Source: Flavobacteriales bacterium (GTDB lineage: Bacteria; Bacteroidota; Bacteroidia; Flavobacteriales; Flavobacteriaceae). From it: a stretch of 64,000 bases of DNA. Shown in pieces: positions 9,901 to 18,383 of the stretch; positions within the stretch are counted from its first letter, which is position 1, and every line of letters begins with the position of its first letter. The notes under the pieces are model-generated. The model did not search any database. It was not told the origin of the DNA and worked only from the letters and a program-made list of their open reading frames with translations. The position numbers and the translations under genes are program-made. The DNA is taken from NCBI GenBank assembly GCA_017303755.1, contig JAFLBS010000001.1, positions 1,116,001 through 1,180,000 on the forward strand, in the 5' to 3' direction.

Positions 9901-11208
9901 CAGAAATACATCACCCGATATGCCGATTTGCTCAATACTCATCTTTCTTGCGAACGAGTTACTCAAGTATTTGACAGTATTGTAGCTGTTATTACACCTG
10001 AAATGCCTCGACAAATTCAACGTTGGGGTGGAAGTATGGCTACTTGGCAGGCGAATGTGCTAGCTGCCCGAAATTTTTTACTCAGTCGCTGTTCACAAAC
10101 CATTAGTACCGGACTTGTAGGTTGTTACCAAGTTACCGGACCATTTGCTACCACTTTTCAGGTTGAACCAGCCAATACTGGAAAAATAAAAATGAATTCG
10201 GAGTGGTTAGCCAATTATCCATTTACTGCTCAAGTATTTGGTAATATCCAGACTATGTTGAAAGCAGAGGCTAATATAGGTTATGAATTTAGTCATTGGG
10301 TAGTAGATGGAGCTGTCATCCAGCCCGATCCAACAAATCTGGACATTATACTTCAAATTTCTCAGGCTACAACGGTTACTGCCTATTTTACTCAAATTGT
10401 GACTGGTGGAGAAGAATCCATTTATTACTGGCATTTCAATACGTTGGTAACACCAAATGATGTTACAACCATTCCAGCTGATTTTAGCCTTATTCCAAGT
10501 GCCCAACCTTTGCTGACTTATACAGGAACAGGTGTTAGAGATATCGATGTAAATGATACTGGTTCAGATCTCAATTTACATTTCAATCAAGCTTCTGGAA
10601 AATCAGCAAGAGTCAGAAACCCTTCAGATGGTCGATCACTTGTACTTGACTTGTCTACTATTGGATATAAAGACATCAAATTTGCCTATGCCGTACAACG
10701 TACCAATCAAGGTCAATTGATTAATCATATTTCATACAGTACAGACGGAGTGAATTATACTCAGGCCAATTTGAGTCAGACCTCATTTAATGTTGGAACT
10801 GATTTTAGCTTGGTAGAAGTTGATTTTAGTTCGATTACTGCGGTCGATAACAACCCAAATTTTAAAGTGAAAATAACTTTTGAAGGCAATACCACTGCTG
10901 CAAATGGGAACAACAGATTCGATAACATCACATTAAAAGGTGTAGTGTATAATTTATCTGTGCCAACCAATAATGCGACAACGTATCAAGTTTTTCCTAA
11001 TCCTTTTACCAATACGATTCAGATTATAAGTAGCGAGCAAATGACCGAACTGACTGTCTATGATATGGTTGGAAAAAGAATTTGGCAAAAAACGAATGTC
11101 AACCAAAATTCTGAAATAATTGATTTAGAAACGTTGAATACTGGTGTTTATCTTCTGAAAATTAAAACACCAACAGGTAGTATAACTCACCAACTGATTA
11201 AGCAATAG
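6946..11208 (+). CDS. Secreted CotH kinase / lamin-tail protein with T9SS sorting tail
   Basis: A 1420-residue secreted protein. Signal peptide MMKFYLKSCLLLLCFFGYSQ; an uncharacterised N-terminal region to about 430; a lamin-tail (LTD) domain beginning LLINEYCASNRNFNDGFN and EDWIELFNSS; a chitobiase/hexosaminidase C-terminal-like domain (KPLFSVPPGKYTSPVTVQLS, RYTLNGATPTA); a CotH kinase-like domain from PVISLSGDADLLQLL to the region WRYALWDMDGVLGH; a beta-sandwich region; and a type A T9SS sorting domain over the last ~80 residues (VFPNPFTNTIQI ... LNTGVYLLKIKT). CotH proteins in spore formers phosphorylate coat proteins; in Bacteroidota their target is not known. T9SS export and surface attachment follow from the tail. 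The gene stands alone. Confidence 0.88.
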   Translation: MMKFYLKSCLLLLCFFGYSQTKNTTQQYSLIPLNHQSHPELGKTTHNVSLHEVDYELVHERTKYSRTFLNTNKTKTTVQSSTPLHYLADDGFWHSIDYAWSQNGNTITYPKQHPFFEMNNGQTSLKIDNQQIKFEGQSNFVFLDENDKIVTTITSNQQKAIVKSDNEIEFKNTATGLDKSIAMYGEAMKYSYLINQSNFFPNQFNKLLVEEMIELPKGFSIREENNQIVIANQRGETALVFQLPVISDSKVAVRGIRMQPYEAKYQLVQLTETHYKIQIEVDGSWLQSTDRVFPINIDPVVTVTNTDVVNSCFFPAYQQAILQVAVPDGQSVLSSSISYDFVAVNGSGAWMADQRSFVSGPNGQTPVINGVGNAEGLYTYTITDSPIGNVVSTGLIDYTFNFSRNWGGTGCNATYNLVNRRQVAVTYGSIEFGNGPLLINEYCASNRNFNDGFNRNEDWIELFNSSPDTYFNLAGYYLSNNSNNPTKWQIQNGVIPPNSRVLIFCSNRDISSGTVLHANFDLTQTDADEVVLSDPSGTVLESHAMFITQTNHSAGRTSDGAATWSVFSTPTPGTSNTGGFSNYTTKPLFSVPPGKYTSPVTVQLSSTGTNEQIRYTLNGATPTATSTLYTGPITISQSAVVRARSFSTVAGKIPGFIETNTYFINENSSLPVISLSGDADLLQLLNGTQNEPTGYLEYFESDGTFIDENMGDFDKHGNDSWAYNQRGIDFISRDDHGYKRRLEHQFFNTTNRGNFRRLILKAAGSDNYPHQTGGAHFRDVFVQKVSELSDLELDERRSTYVSLFVNGQYWGIYDMREKVDDNQYTDYYYGQDYIYRDSDQYIQYIKTWGDTYPEFGNQPAEDAWQSLLDYVQNNDMAVEANYNYVESQLNIDSLVDYFVLNSYMVNRDWLNWNTSWWRGTNPAGGALKWRYALWDMDGVLGHYTNYTGIPDPSSNAEPCQVEDLTVGVGHAQTIKKLVDESPIVRQKYITRYADLLNTHLSCERVTQVFDSIVAVITPEMPRQIQRWGGSMATWQANVLAARNFLLSRCSQTISTGLVGCYQVTGPFATTFQVEPANTGKIKMNSEWLANYPFTAQVFGNIQTMLKAEANIGYEFSHWVVDGAVIQPDPTNLDIILQISQATTVTAYFTQIVTGGEESIYYWHFNTLVTPNDVTTIPADFSLIPSAQPLLTYTGTGVRDIDVNDTGSDLNLHFNQASGKSARVRNPSDGRSLVLDLSTIGYKDIKFAYAVQRTNQGQLINHISYSTDGVNYTQANLSQTSFNVGTDFSLVEVDFSSITAVDNNPNFKVKITFEGNTTAANGNNRFDNITLKGVVYNLSVPTNNATTYQVFPNPFTNTIQIISSEQMTELTVYDMVGKRIWQKTNVNQNSEIIDLETLNTGVYLLKIKTPTGSITHQLIKQ

Positions 11209-11354
11209 TTGTTGTGTGAGATTTAAGTGGAGCGATTTTGTGGAAAGTATACTAAAGGCTGTACTTCTTACTAAATCGCTCTATTCTTAACCTTGTTTTA
11301 ATTAAAAAGTCATATTTTTTTTGTTCTTTTGTTCTTCTTAAAATAAAAACCAAA

Positions 11355-12491
11355 ATGCAGAAATTTGACGCCATTCGTCCGTATTACGATGCTGAAGTAA
11401 ACGAAGCAATTCTTTCAGCATTGAATCATCCGATGATGAAAGCACTAATGAATTTTGCTTATCCTAATGTGGATGATGAGGTATGGAAAGAACAACTCAA
11501 ACGAACTCATTCGATTCGTGATTTTCAAATCAATTTTGCTTATAAAGCGGTAAAAAAAGTTCTTGAAAGAAGTTCGGAAGGATTGACCACTTCGGGATTT
11601 GAACAATTGGAACCCAATACATCGTATCTTTTTATTTCCAATCACCGCGACATTATTTTGGATACTTCTCTTTTGAATGTTTGTTTGCATGAACATCGAT
11701 TGGTTATGACTGCATCGGCCATTGGAGATAATTTAGTAAAGAAAGATTTCTTAAAAACCTTATCCAAACTCAATAGAAATTTTGTGGTTCAACGCGGTTT
11801 ACCGCCAAGAGAATTGCTCGAAAGTTCTAAATTGATGTCAGAATACATTGCACAATTGCTGCTTCGTGAAAATCGTTCGGTTTGGATTGCACAACGCGAA
11901 GGCCGTACCAAAGACGGTAATGATGCCACTCATTCGGGTGTTTTAAAAATGCTAGCCATGGGTTCGGATGAGAAGAACGTGATGAATTATTTTAAGAGAA
12001 TTAAGATTGTTCCAGTTTCTATTTCCTACGAATATGATCCAACGGATGCTTTAAAAATGCCACAATTAATGGCCGAAGCCAACGACGAAATTTACAAGAA
12101 AGAAAAAAATGAGGATTTCATCACATTGTTGAGTGGAGTGATTGGTCAGAAAAAACGCATCCACATTCACGTAGGTAAGGTTTTAAATGAAGAAATTGAT
12201 GCGATTGTGGCTGAAAACGACAACAGCAACAAACAAATTCAGGCATTAGCCCAAGCCATCGACGATTCGATTTTGCAATCGTATAAATTATGGCCAACCA
12301 ATTATATTGCTTACGATTTATTGCAGAAAACGGATAAATACAAAAGCCATTATACTGACGACGAAAAATCACTTTTTGAGCGTCGCTACGAATTAAAAAT
12401 TGACACTACCAACGAGCAAATGGTGGAAGGCTTTTTGGCCATGTATGCCAATCCAGTTGTGAATAAATCCAAGTATCAGAATGCAGTCTAA
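11355..12491 (+). CDS. PlsC-type glycerolipid acyltransferase
   Basis: The acyltransferase core is seen at FISNHRDIILDTSLLN (about 95-110) and later VWIAQREGRTKDGND (about 178-192), corresponding to the His/Asp catalytic block and the substrate-binding EGTRS-like block of 1-acyl-sn-glycerol-3-phosphate acyltransferases. The His-to-Asp spacing is one residue longer than the canonical HX4D (HRDIILD), a variation to note. The C-terminal ~150 residues are helical without a recognised domain. It would acylate a lysophospholipid or related lipid at the inner membrane. It overlaps the asparaginase gene by 11 nt, which indicates co-transcription. Confidence 0.85.
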   Translation: MQKFDAIRPYYDAEVNEAILSALNHPMMKALMNFAYPNVDDEVWKEQLKRTHSIRDFQINFAYKAVKKVLERSSEGLTTSGFEQLEPNTSYLFISNHRDIILDTSLLNVCLHEHRLVMTASAIGDNLVKKDFLKTLSKLNRNFVVQRGLPPRELLESSKLMSEYIAQLLLRENRSVWIAQREGRTKDGNDATHSGVLKMLAMGSDEKNVMNYFKRIKIVPVSISYEYDPTDALKMPQLMAEANDEIYKKEKNEDFITLLSGVIGQKKRIHIHVGKVLNEEIDAIVAENDNSNKQIQALAQAIDDSILQSYKLWPTNYIAYDLLQKTDKYKSHYTDDEKSLFERRYELKIDTTNEQMVEGFLAMYANPVVNKSKYQNAV

Positions 12492-13506
12492 ACCTTCTAT
12501 ATTATTGATTTATACTGGTGGAACCATTGGTATGATGAAAGACTTTGAAACAGGCGCTTTAAAGGCATTCAATTTTAAAAAATTACTTCAAAAAATTCCG
12601 GAAATCAAACAATTGGATTGTGTGATTGAAACGATTTCATTTGAAAAACCCATTGATTCATCCAATATGAATCCCCAAAAATGGGTTCAAATTGCGACTA
12701 TAATTGAAGAAAATTACGTAGCATTTGACGGTTTCATCGTACTTCACGGTTCAGATACCATGTCGTATTCGGCATCGGCATTGAGTTTTATGCTCGAAAA
12801 TCTGAATAAACCAGTTGTATTTACAGGTTCGCAATTGCCGATAGGAGATTTACGAACCGATGCCAAAGAAAATTTAATTACGGCGATTCAAATAGCATCC
12901 TTACAGCAAAAAGGAAAACCGGTCATTAACGAAGTGTGTTTGTATTTTGAATACAAATTGTACCGAGGAAATCGGACAACTAAAATCAATGCCGAGCACT
13001 TTAATGCATTCACATCACCTAATTATCCGCCATTGGCCGAATCGGGTGTGCATTTAAATGTGAATAACAATTTACTTACTTCAAAAAGTTCTAAGAAGTT
13101 AGTGGTTCGAAAAGAACTCAACGATAATGTGGCAATTATCAAGATGTTTCCGGGAATTAACGAATCGGTTTTGTCGGCCATTTTCTCCATTCCCAATTTA
13201 AAAGGAGTGGTTTTAGAAACCTACGGTTCGGGTAATGCACCAACTCACGATTGGTTCCTTCAGATTTTGAAAAATGCCATAAAAAATGGATTGTTTATCG
13301 TGAATGTCACCCAATGTTCGGGTGGAAGTGTCAATATGGGACAATACGAAACGAGTACTCAGCTCAAAAAAATCGGGATTATTTCAGGAAAAGACATTAC
13401 GACTGAGGCAGCCATTACCAAAATGATGTATTTATTAGGTCAGAATGTAGCTCCTAAAGTGTTCAAAACCATTTTTGAAACCCCACTGCGCGGCGAAATG
13501 GAATAA
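12481..13506 (+). CDS. ansA: Type I (cytosolic) L-asparaginase
   Basis: The N-terminal LLIYTGGTIGMMKD has the nucleophile Thr of the first asparaginase signature, and GFIVLHGSDTMSYSASALSF is the second signature with the TD-type pair written as SD. PVVFTGSQLPIGDLRTDAKE and the C-terminal ILKNAIKNGLFIVNVTQCSGG continue the fold. No signal peptide is present, so it is the cytosolic form. It hydrolyses L-asparagine to aspartate and ammonia. The length of 341 residues is usual. The start codon lies inside the end of the acyltransferase gene. It is the last chromosomal gene before the tRNA-Ser attachment site. Confidence 0.92.
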   Translation: MQSKPSILLIYTGGTIGMMKDFETGALKAFNFKKLLQKIPEIKQLDCVIETISFEKPIDSSNMNPQKWVQIATIIEENYVAFDGFIVLHGSDTMSYSASALSFMLENLNKPVVFTGSQLPIGDLRTDAKENLITAIQIASLQQKGKPVINEVCLYFEYKLYRGNRTTKINAEHFNAFTSPNYPPLAESGVHLNVNNNLLTSKSSKKLVVRKELNDNVAIIKMFPGINESVLSAIFSIPNLKGVVLETYGSGNAPTHDWFLQILKNAIKNGLFIVNVTQCSGGSVNMGQYETSTQLKKIGIISGKDITTEAAITKMMYLLGQNVAPKVFKTIFETPLRGEME

Positions 13507-13547
13507 TACTTTTTTATTTGCAAAAAAAATCGGTTCTTTGTACCAAT

Positions 13548-13634
13548 AGAGAGGTGTCCGAGTGGTTGAAGGAGCAAGCCTGGAAAGTTTGTATATGGGT
13601 AACTGTATCGTGGGTTCGAATCCCATCCTCTCTG
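13548..13634 (+). tRNA. tRNA-Ser(GGA)
   Basis: The acceptor stem pairs AGAGAGG (13548-13554) with CCTCTCT (13627-13633) and the discriminator base is G. The D arm is TCC...GGA, the anticodon stem CAAGC/GTTTG encloses the loop CTGGAAA with anticodon GGA, a long variable arm typical of class II tRNAs follows, and the T arm has TTCGAAT. The 3' CCA is not encoded. The 3' end is the attachment site of the integrative element. Confidence 0.95.
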
Positions 13635-13635
13635 C
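13621..13635 (+). repeat. attL: 15-bp direct repeat at the tRNA-Ser 3' end
   Basis: TCCCATCCTCTCTGC covers the end of the T arm, the acceptor 3' strand, the discriminator and one extra base. The identical 15 bases occur again at 37080-37094, beside the integrase gene. Bases on both sides differ between the two copies. Confidence 0.88.
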
Positions 13636-13640
13636 GAATA

Positions 13641-13682
13641 AAAACTGTAAACATTTGTAAATAAATAGTTTGCAGTTTTTTT
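13641..13682 (+). terminator. Hairpin terminator just after tRNA-Ser
   Basis: AAAACTGTAAAC (13641-13652) pairs with GTTTGCAGTTTT (13668-13679) with one G-T pair, followed by a run of T. It lies inside the integrated element, 6 nt after the tRNA end, so the element supplies a terminator to the tRNA transcript. Confidence 0.65.
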
Positions 13683-13827
13683 GTTTTCACCTTGTCCAAC
13701 ATTTGTTCCAGCTTTGTTTTTTTAAAATATCTTTTTCCTAAATAAGTTTTATTAATTTGGTTAATCTTTTATACTAAACTTTATCTACTTTAGTTATAAA
13801 AGTTCTGAATCAGATAAAAAAACGATT

Positions 13828-14715
13828 ATGTATTTTAATTACGAAGATATTCAAAATAGAAAATTTGTTCAATCATTAAAAATTGAAGAATTAGACCTTT
13901 CAAATATTGACAATCTTGTTTTAAAAGGAATATACATAGAAGAACAACCATCCAAATATCAAATTCCTTTTAAAAGTGAAGGCGTGTTTAAAGATGAAGA
14001 TTCAACAGAAATAGGAGCTTATATTCATCTGAATTCTAAGGATTATCATTTGAACGAAATCATTCAAAAAGAAATATATACATCCATACGTTTTTTCGTT
14101 GAATGTGCAGATACTGATACAACTTTAGATTTAAGTAAAATTTCAGCTAATCTAGAAGGTAGAATTGAAAAAACTGATAAGATTAAGTATTTACATAAAA
14201 AACATAAAGATTTATATTCACTAGTTAATAACGAACCAGAATTTCTTGTTTATTGTGGAATTAAAGAATTCAACGGTTATAATAATTGGGAAGAGTACAT
14301 TTACGATAATCTTTACTGTGATAGTGAATTAATAATTAAATATTTGACCACAGATTTTGAAAAAAAAGATATTTTTCAACCTGTTTTTGAGATATGGAAA
14401 AGATATTATGTAATAAAAACTCAAATTGATTTTTGCAAGGAACAACTTAACATAATTCAAGGCAATAGTTACAAACCTGAGACGATCGATTCTTCGTATC
14501 AAGTTTTTTTAATTGAAGAAATTCTTAGGATAGATAACTGGGATGATTTAAGTGCTACAAAAAAGGGTGTAATTTTAAGTTGCTTGTTAGGTAAGAACAA
14601 AGACAATTTGAAAAAGGTTTATATTGAAATTGGGAAGAAAATTTCTCTAAATTCTGATAAACTATTAAGTGATAGAAAGAAAGCCGAAGAAACAATTAAA
14701 AAACTATTAGGGTGA
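13828..14715 (+). CDS. Unknown 295-residue protein of the element
   Basis: A soluble, charged, mostly helical protein with no signal peptide or membrane segment. I do not recognise a family. The last third (FLIEEILRIDNWDDLSATKK, then GVILSCLLGKNKDNLKKVYI) is reminiscent in layout of accessory proteins found next to excisionase genes in mobile elements of Bacteroidota, where the C-terminus ends in a helical segment after a short hydrophobic SCLLG stretch; this is only a resemblance. Position at the left end, next to the excisionase-like gene and reading the same way, suggests a role in element control rather than cargo. Confidence 0.6.
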   Translation: MYFNYEDIQNRKFVQSLKIEELDLSNIDNLVLKGIYIEEQPSKYQIPFKSEGVFKDEDSTEIGAYIHLNSKDYHLNEIIQKEIYTSIRFFVECADTDTTLDLSKISANLEGRIEKTDKIKYLHKKHKDLYSLVNNEPEFLVYCGIKEFNGYNNWEEYIYDNLYCDSELIIKYLTTDFEKKDIFQPVFEIWKRYYVIKTQIDFCKEQLNIIQGNSYKPETIDSSYQVFLIEEILRIDNWDDLSATKKGVILSCLLGKNKDNLKKVYIEIGKKISLNSDKLLSDRKKAEETIKKLLG

Positions 14716-14792
14716 CCTTTAGAGTTACCCCAATAGCTTTAACTACATTTGACAGAATTAAGTTTGTGCCATAATTAAAAAAAAACATAATT

Positions 14793-15086
14793 ATGGTGAA
14801 AGAAATCTTACAACTTGAAAACACAAACGCTACTGATTTTAAAAACGAAATCGTAAAAGACGTTACTGAAGTTCTTAAAGGATATGCTTCTTCTTTGCAG
14901 AATCCTGACAATGACCAACTTTTAACAAGAGAAGAAACAGCTAAAATGCTCTCTGTATCACTTGTGACTTTATGGTCATGGACCAAGTCTGATATTATTC
15001 CTGCTTATAGAATAGGTAATAAAGTACGCTATAAAAAGGCGGAAGTCATAACCGCACTGCGTCAAATGAATAAGTTTCCTGCTTAA
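14793..15086 (+). CDS. Excisionase-like helix-turn-helix protein
   Basis: The C-terminal half (about 45-95) is a MerR/excisionase-type winged HTH: LLTREETAKMLSVSLVTLWS, then WTKSDIIPAYRIGNKVRYKK and a final helix AEVITALRQM. This HTH_17-type domain is common in small DNA-binding proteins of Bacteroidota mobile elements, where it directs excision or regulates the adjacent replication genes. The N-terminal ~40 residues are helical and may dimerise. It lies 77 nt after the preceding gene and 80 nt before the primase start. Confidence 0.8.
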   Translation: MVKEILQLENTNATDFKNEIVKDVTEVLKGYASSLQNPDNDQLLTREETAKMLSVSLVTLWSWTKSDIIPAYRIGNKVRYKKAEVITALRQMNKFPA

Positions 15087-15118
15087 TCCTATTCTAAAAA
15101 ATCATTAACAAAAAAACC

Positions 15119-15148
15119 ATTGCAATAACTTTCTACATAATTGCAATG
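15119..15148 (+). promoter_or_regulatory. Paired TTGCAAT sites before the primase gene
   Basis: TTGCAAT occurs at 15120-15126 and 15141-15147, the centre pieces of a larger inverted repeat (AAAACCATTGCAAT against ATTGCAATGGTTTT, about 15113-15155). The same word is the unit of the iteron arrays 3 kb downstream. The sites lie just before the ATG at 15167 and could let the iteron-binding protein repress its own gene, or act as a terminator stem. Confidence 0.5.
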
Positions 15149-15166
15149 GTTTTAAAATTTCGTGCT

Positions 15167-17380
15167 ATGAACATCAATTCAATAAGCAAAGATGTAATAT
15201 TGAAGCATACAACTTGCAACGATATTTATTTAAAATTTCTAGGACTTAGCGATTTTCCAAAAGGAAATATATCTAGTCCATTTTCAACCGATAAAAGACC
15301 TAGTTTTAAAGTCTATCAAAACAATGGGACTTTTAAATGCAATAGTACAGGAAAGCAAGGCGATGTATGGCAATTTGTAGCTTATTTAAACAATCTTGAT
15401 TGCAAAACAAATTTTAAAGAAGTATTAGAAATAATTGCGCATCAAATGAATATTGCTGTGCAAAACTATCACCTTCCTTTTGCTGTCTATCAAAACACTA
15501 CTACACCCAAAAGTTCAGCAATGGTTAGAGTTCTAAATAATAAATTAAGTGAAAATAACAAGCATCTTGAAGAAGAAAAAACACCATCAAAATTAACGGT
15601 AACAATTAGAGAATTTACGGAGTTAGATTTATCCTATTGGAGCAAATTAGGCGTTGATAAATCACTATTAGAAAAATACAAATTACACTCAATTTCGAGT
15701 TATTGCTGGACTGATAAAAAACCTATTTATACTAAAGGTCAAAGTGTTTCTTTTGCATTTGAATTGAATGGAAATTTCAAACTTTATATTCCGAATCAAC
15801 CTCAAATCGGAATTAAAAAGAATGTTTTACCACCCTTTCCAAATGGAATTTTCGGACTTAAACAATTGGGATCAGAAAAATTAGAAAATTTAATTATTTG
15901 CGCAGGAGAAAAAGACACTATAGTGGCCAGTTCAAGAGGGTTTAATGCTGTGACTTTTGGAAGTGAAGCGATTCACCCAAAAGAGGAGCTAATAAAACAA
16001 CTCCAACTTCGATGTGTTAATCTATTTGTTTGCTATGACAATGATAAAACAGGTGAAAACGGAAGAGATAATTTAGTAAAAAGATTTTCTAAAATCATAC
16101 CATTACGACTCCCTTTAAAAGAGAAAGTAAAAGGATATGATATTACGGATTATTTTCAAGACCATACATCAAATGACTTTCAAAAAATAATCGATTTAGC
16201 TCTTAAAAATAAAAATGTTGTTCCTACTCCAAATGAAAGTCAGGTAACAACAATAATTCATATAACTGAAAACTACCTGAATCAAAACTATGATATTAGA
16301 CATAATATAATTGCTAATGAAATTGAGGTAAGCCCAAAAGATGAAAATCAGTGGTCGCCTTGCAATGAGAATACACTTTGGATTGAAATGCAGAAAAAAA
16401 ATATCAAAGTACCAGCTTCAACACTTGAGAAGATTCTAAAAAGTAATTTTGTTGCTAAATTCAATCCTCTTATCAATTATTTTGACAGTTTGCCTCTTTG
16501 GGATGCTAAAATTGACTACATAAAGCAATACACACATTACATCACTTTGGCAAAAGATGAAGACAGACAACAATTCGAGTATCATTTCAAAAAATGGTGC
16601 GTAAGGGCTGTTAAATGTGCAACAATTGATGGTTATTTCAATAAAAATGCTTTTGTGTTGTCGGACGATGGAAAAGGGCAAAATATTGGTAAAACAACTT
16701 GGATAAGGTACTTATGTCCAGATATTCTCTCAGATTATATTGTTGAGAATATGCCAAAGGATGAAAAGGATGCTAAAATACTGTTAACTCAAAACTTCTT
16801 AATTAATTTAGATGAATTAGCCTCGCTGACCAAACAAGAAATAAATACTTTAAAATCACTCTTTAGTGCTGATAAGATAAAAGTTCGTTTTCCCTACGAC
16901 AAAAAGGACACTATTGTTAGACGGGTGGGTAGTTTTATTGGTTCAACTAATATGAGTACTTTTTTACAAGATGAAACAGGTTCCGTGAGATGGCTTTGTT
17001 TTGTAGTTGATAAAATATGTTTTGATTACAAAAAAGAGTTTGATATTAATAACCTATGGTCACAGGCCTACTATTTGTCAAAAGATGGTTCTTTTGATGA
17101 AACAATTACATCTGAGGATATGCAACTCAATGAAATCCGAAATACTAAATTTCAAATTTCATCGCCTGAAAAAGATTTAATTAATAAATATTTGGAGATT
17201 CCACAAAATGTTGAAGAGACAGAATACATGTATGCAACAGAAATTCAAAAATATTTGCAAGAATTAGCCTATAACGTACCTCTTCACTCTAACGCTTTAG
17301 GGAAAGCACTAAAGAGTTTAAAGTTTGTCAATGTCAGAAATTCAAAAGGCAATGTTTATGCAGTAAAAAAAAAGATTTGA
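15167..17380 (+). CDS. Primase / VirE-type replication helicase
   Basis: About 737 residues in three parts. Residues 10-95 resemble a primase zinc-finger region (SSPFSTDKRPSFKVYQNNGT, FKCNSTGKQGDVWQFV) though only one of the expected Cys remains, so zinc binding is doubtful. A TOPRIM-like part follows, with the acidic residue in IICAGEKDTIVASSRG (about 243-260) and VCYDNDKTGENGRDN (about 288-303). The C-terminal half is a virulence-associated-E type P-loop ATPase: Walker A SDDGKGQNIGKTTW near 500 and Walker B FLINLDELASL near 545. Such proteins prime and unwind DNA at plasmid or phage-satellite origins. The ATG at 15167 is preferred to the one at 15146, which lies inside a repeated operator-like site. 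A terminator hairpin follows. Confidence 0.85.
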   Translation: MNINSISKDVILKHTTCNDIYLKFLGLSDFPKGNISSPFSTDKRPSFKVYQNNGTFKCNSTGKQGDVWQFVAYLNNLDCKTNFKEVLEIIAHQMNIAVQNYHLPFAVYQNTTTPKSSAMVRVLNNKLSENNKHLEEEKTPSKLTVTIREFTELDLSYWSKLGVDKSLLEKYKLHSISSYCWTDKKPIYTKGQSVSFAFELNGNFKLYIPNQPQIGIKKNVLPPFPNGIFGLKQLGSEKLENLIICAGEKDTIVASSRGFNAVTFGSEAIHPKEELIKQLQLRCVNLFVCYDNDKTGENGRDNLVKRFSKIIPLRLPLKEKVKGYDITDYFQDHTSNDFQKIIDLALKNKNVVPTPNESQVTTIIHITENYLNQNYDIRHNIIANEIEVSPKDENQWSPCNENTLWIEMQKKNIKVPASTLEKILKSNFVAKFNPLINYFDSLPLWDAKIDYIKQYTHYITLAKDEDRQQFEYHFKKWCVRAVKCATIDGYFNKNAFVLSDDGKGQNIGKTTWIRYLCPDILSDYIVENMPKDEKDAKILLTQNFLINLDELASLTKQEINTLKSLFSADKIKVRFPYDKKDTIVRRVGSFIGSTNMSTFLQDETGSVRWLCFVVDKICFDYKKEFDINNLWSQAYYLSKDGSFDETITSEDMQLNEIRNTKFQISSPEKDLINKYLEIPQNVEETEYMYATEIQKYLQELAYNVPLHSNALGKALKSLKFVNVRNSKGNVYAVKKKI

Positions 17381-17412
17381 GTATTGCTTAAAAATTAGAG
17401 AATTCAAAACTG

Positions 17413-17440
17413 AGTGTTACAGAAATGTAACACTTTTTTT
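17413..17440 (+). terminator. Hairpin terminator after the primase gene
   Basis: A perfect 9-bp stem (AGTGTTACA / TGTAACACT) with a 4-nt loop and seven T after it, 33 nt past the primase stop. Confidence 0.85.
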
Positions 17441-17477
17441 AGCGTAAAATCATAGAATTTAAAATGTTAAATACTTG

Positions 17478-17687
17478 CCTACACTGACTACATTACTTAC
17501 ATAAAGCTAGAAAATATATGCCATTAGAGAATGATTTTTGATTTGGCAAGCCTACAGTAACCTACATCATCCTACATTGAAAAAACTAGTGTAGGTTGAA
17601 TTAAAAAAATGTATGATAATGTAAGGGTGATAAAATGTGTTAAGTTCTATGAATAAAGGAAAGTGTATGTTTTGTAGGTAATGTAGG
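17478..17687. repeat. CCTACA iterons in both orientations
   Basis: CCTACA and close variants occur at 17478, 17487 and 17496 (9-bp steps), perfectly at 17551, 17561 and 17571 (10-bp steps), then in the opposite orientation as TGTAGG at 17590, 17673 and 17682 (the last two 9 bp apart) with a weaker copy at 17620. Confidence 0.7.
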
Positions 17688-17963
17688 CACATTTTCAAGA
17701 AAATAAATAATTTTTACTTTCTGCATATTTCCAATGCAAAATGAATAAACTTTAATGGCCTTGTTATGTATTGATGAGGATTGCAGGATGGATTGACCAT
17801 TAATCCTAAACTAGATTCTAAGAAAAAAAATTATATGCGATATCCTTTTTTTGCTTTAAAAGTATTGAACTCTCATAGTTTCATATTTGATAGGTTAGTA
17901 AAAAGAAATCCTTGTAACAGAGGATTTTTATGTATTGTCTAATAATCGACCTAAATATTGATA

Positions 17964-18103
17964 ATTGCAATGGTATTGCAATACCATTGCAATGATATTT
18001 TAATGCTATAGATGTTGTATCGTCCTGAAAAAGGCGTTTAATTATATTAAGTTGCAATACATTTGCAATACATTTGCAATATCATTGCTCTGTAATTGCA
18101 ATT
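17964..18103. repeat. TTGCAAT iterons with exact 11-bp steps
   Basis: ATTGCAAT is its own reverse complement. TTGCAAT lies at 17965, 17976 and 17987 (two steps of 11 bp), and at 18052, 18063, 18074 and 18096, with a degenerate TTGCTCT at 18085 filling the 11-bp grid. Two groups of three and five sites on one face of the helix. The same word precedes the primase gene. Confidence 0.8.
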
Positions 18104-18383
18104 ATTGTGTCAAGCGAAAAATTGATAACCTTGTTTTTTAAAAACACAACAAAAGTGTTAATTCCAATATAACATATTACCTAAAAAATCTATCCTCGAA
18201 ATTTATTTTTTTGGATGAATTTACCATTTTCATTTTTTTATCTAAATCCATTTCTAAGCAAATAAATCTGTCTTGGGAATGATAACCTAAATTCTTTTTT
18301 CTTACTGGAGAAAATGATTTTCTTTCCGTCGTGAAAATAAAATTAAGGGTACATGATTTAAAGCTTTTTTAATTGATTTTGTA

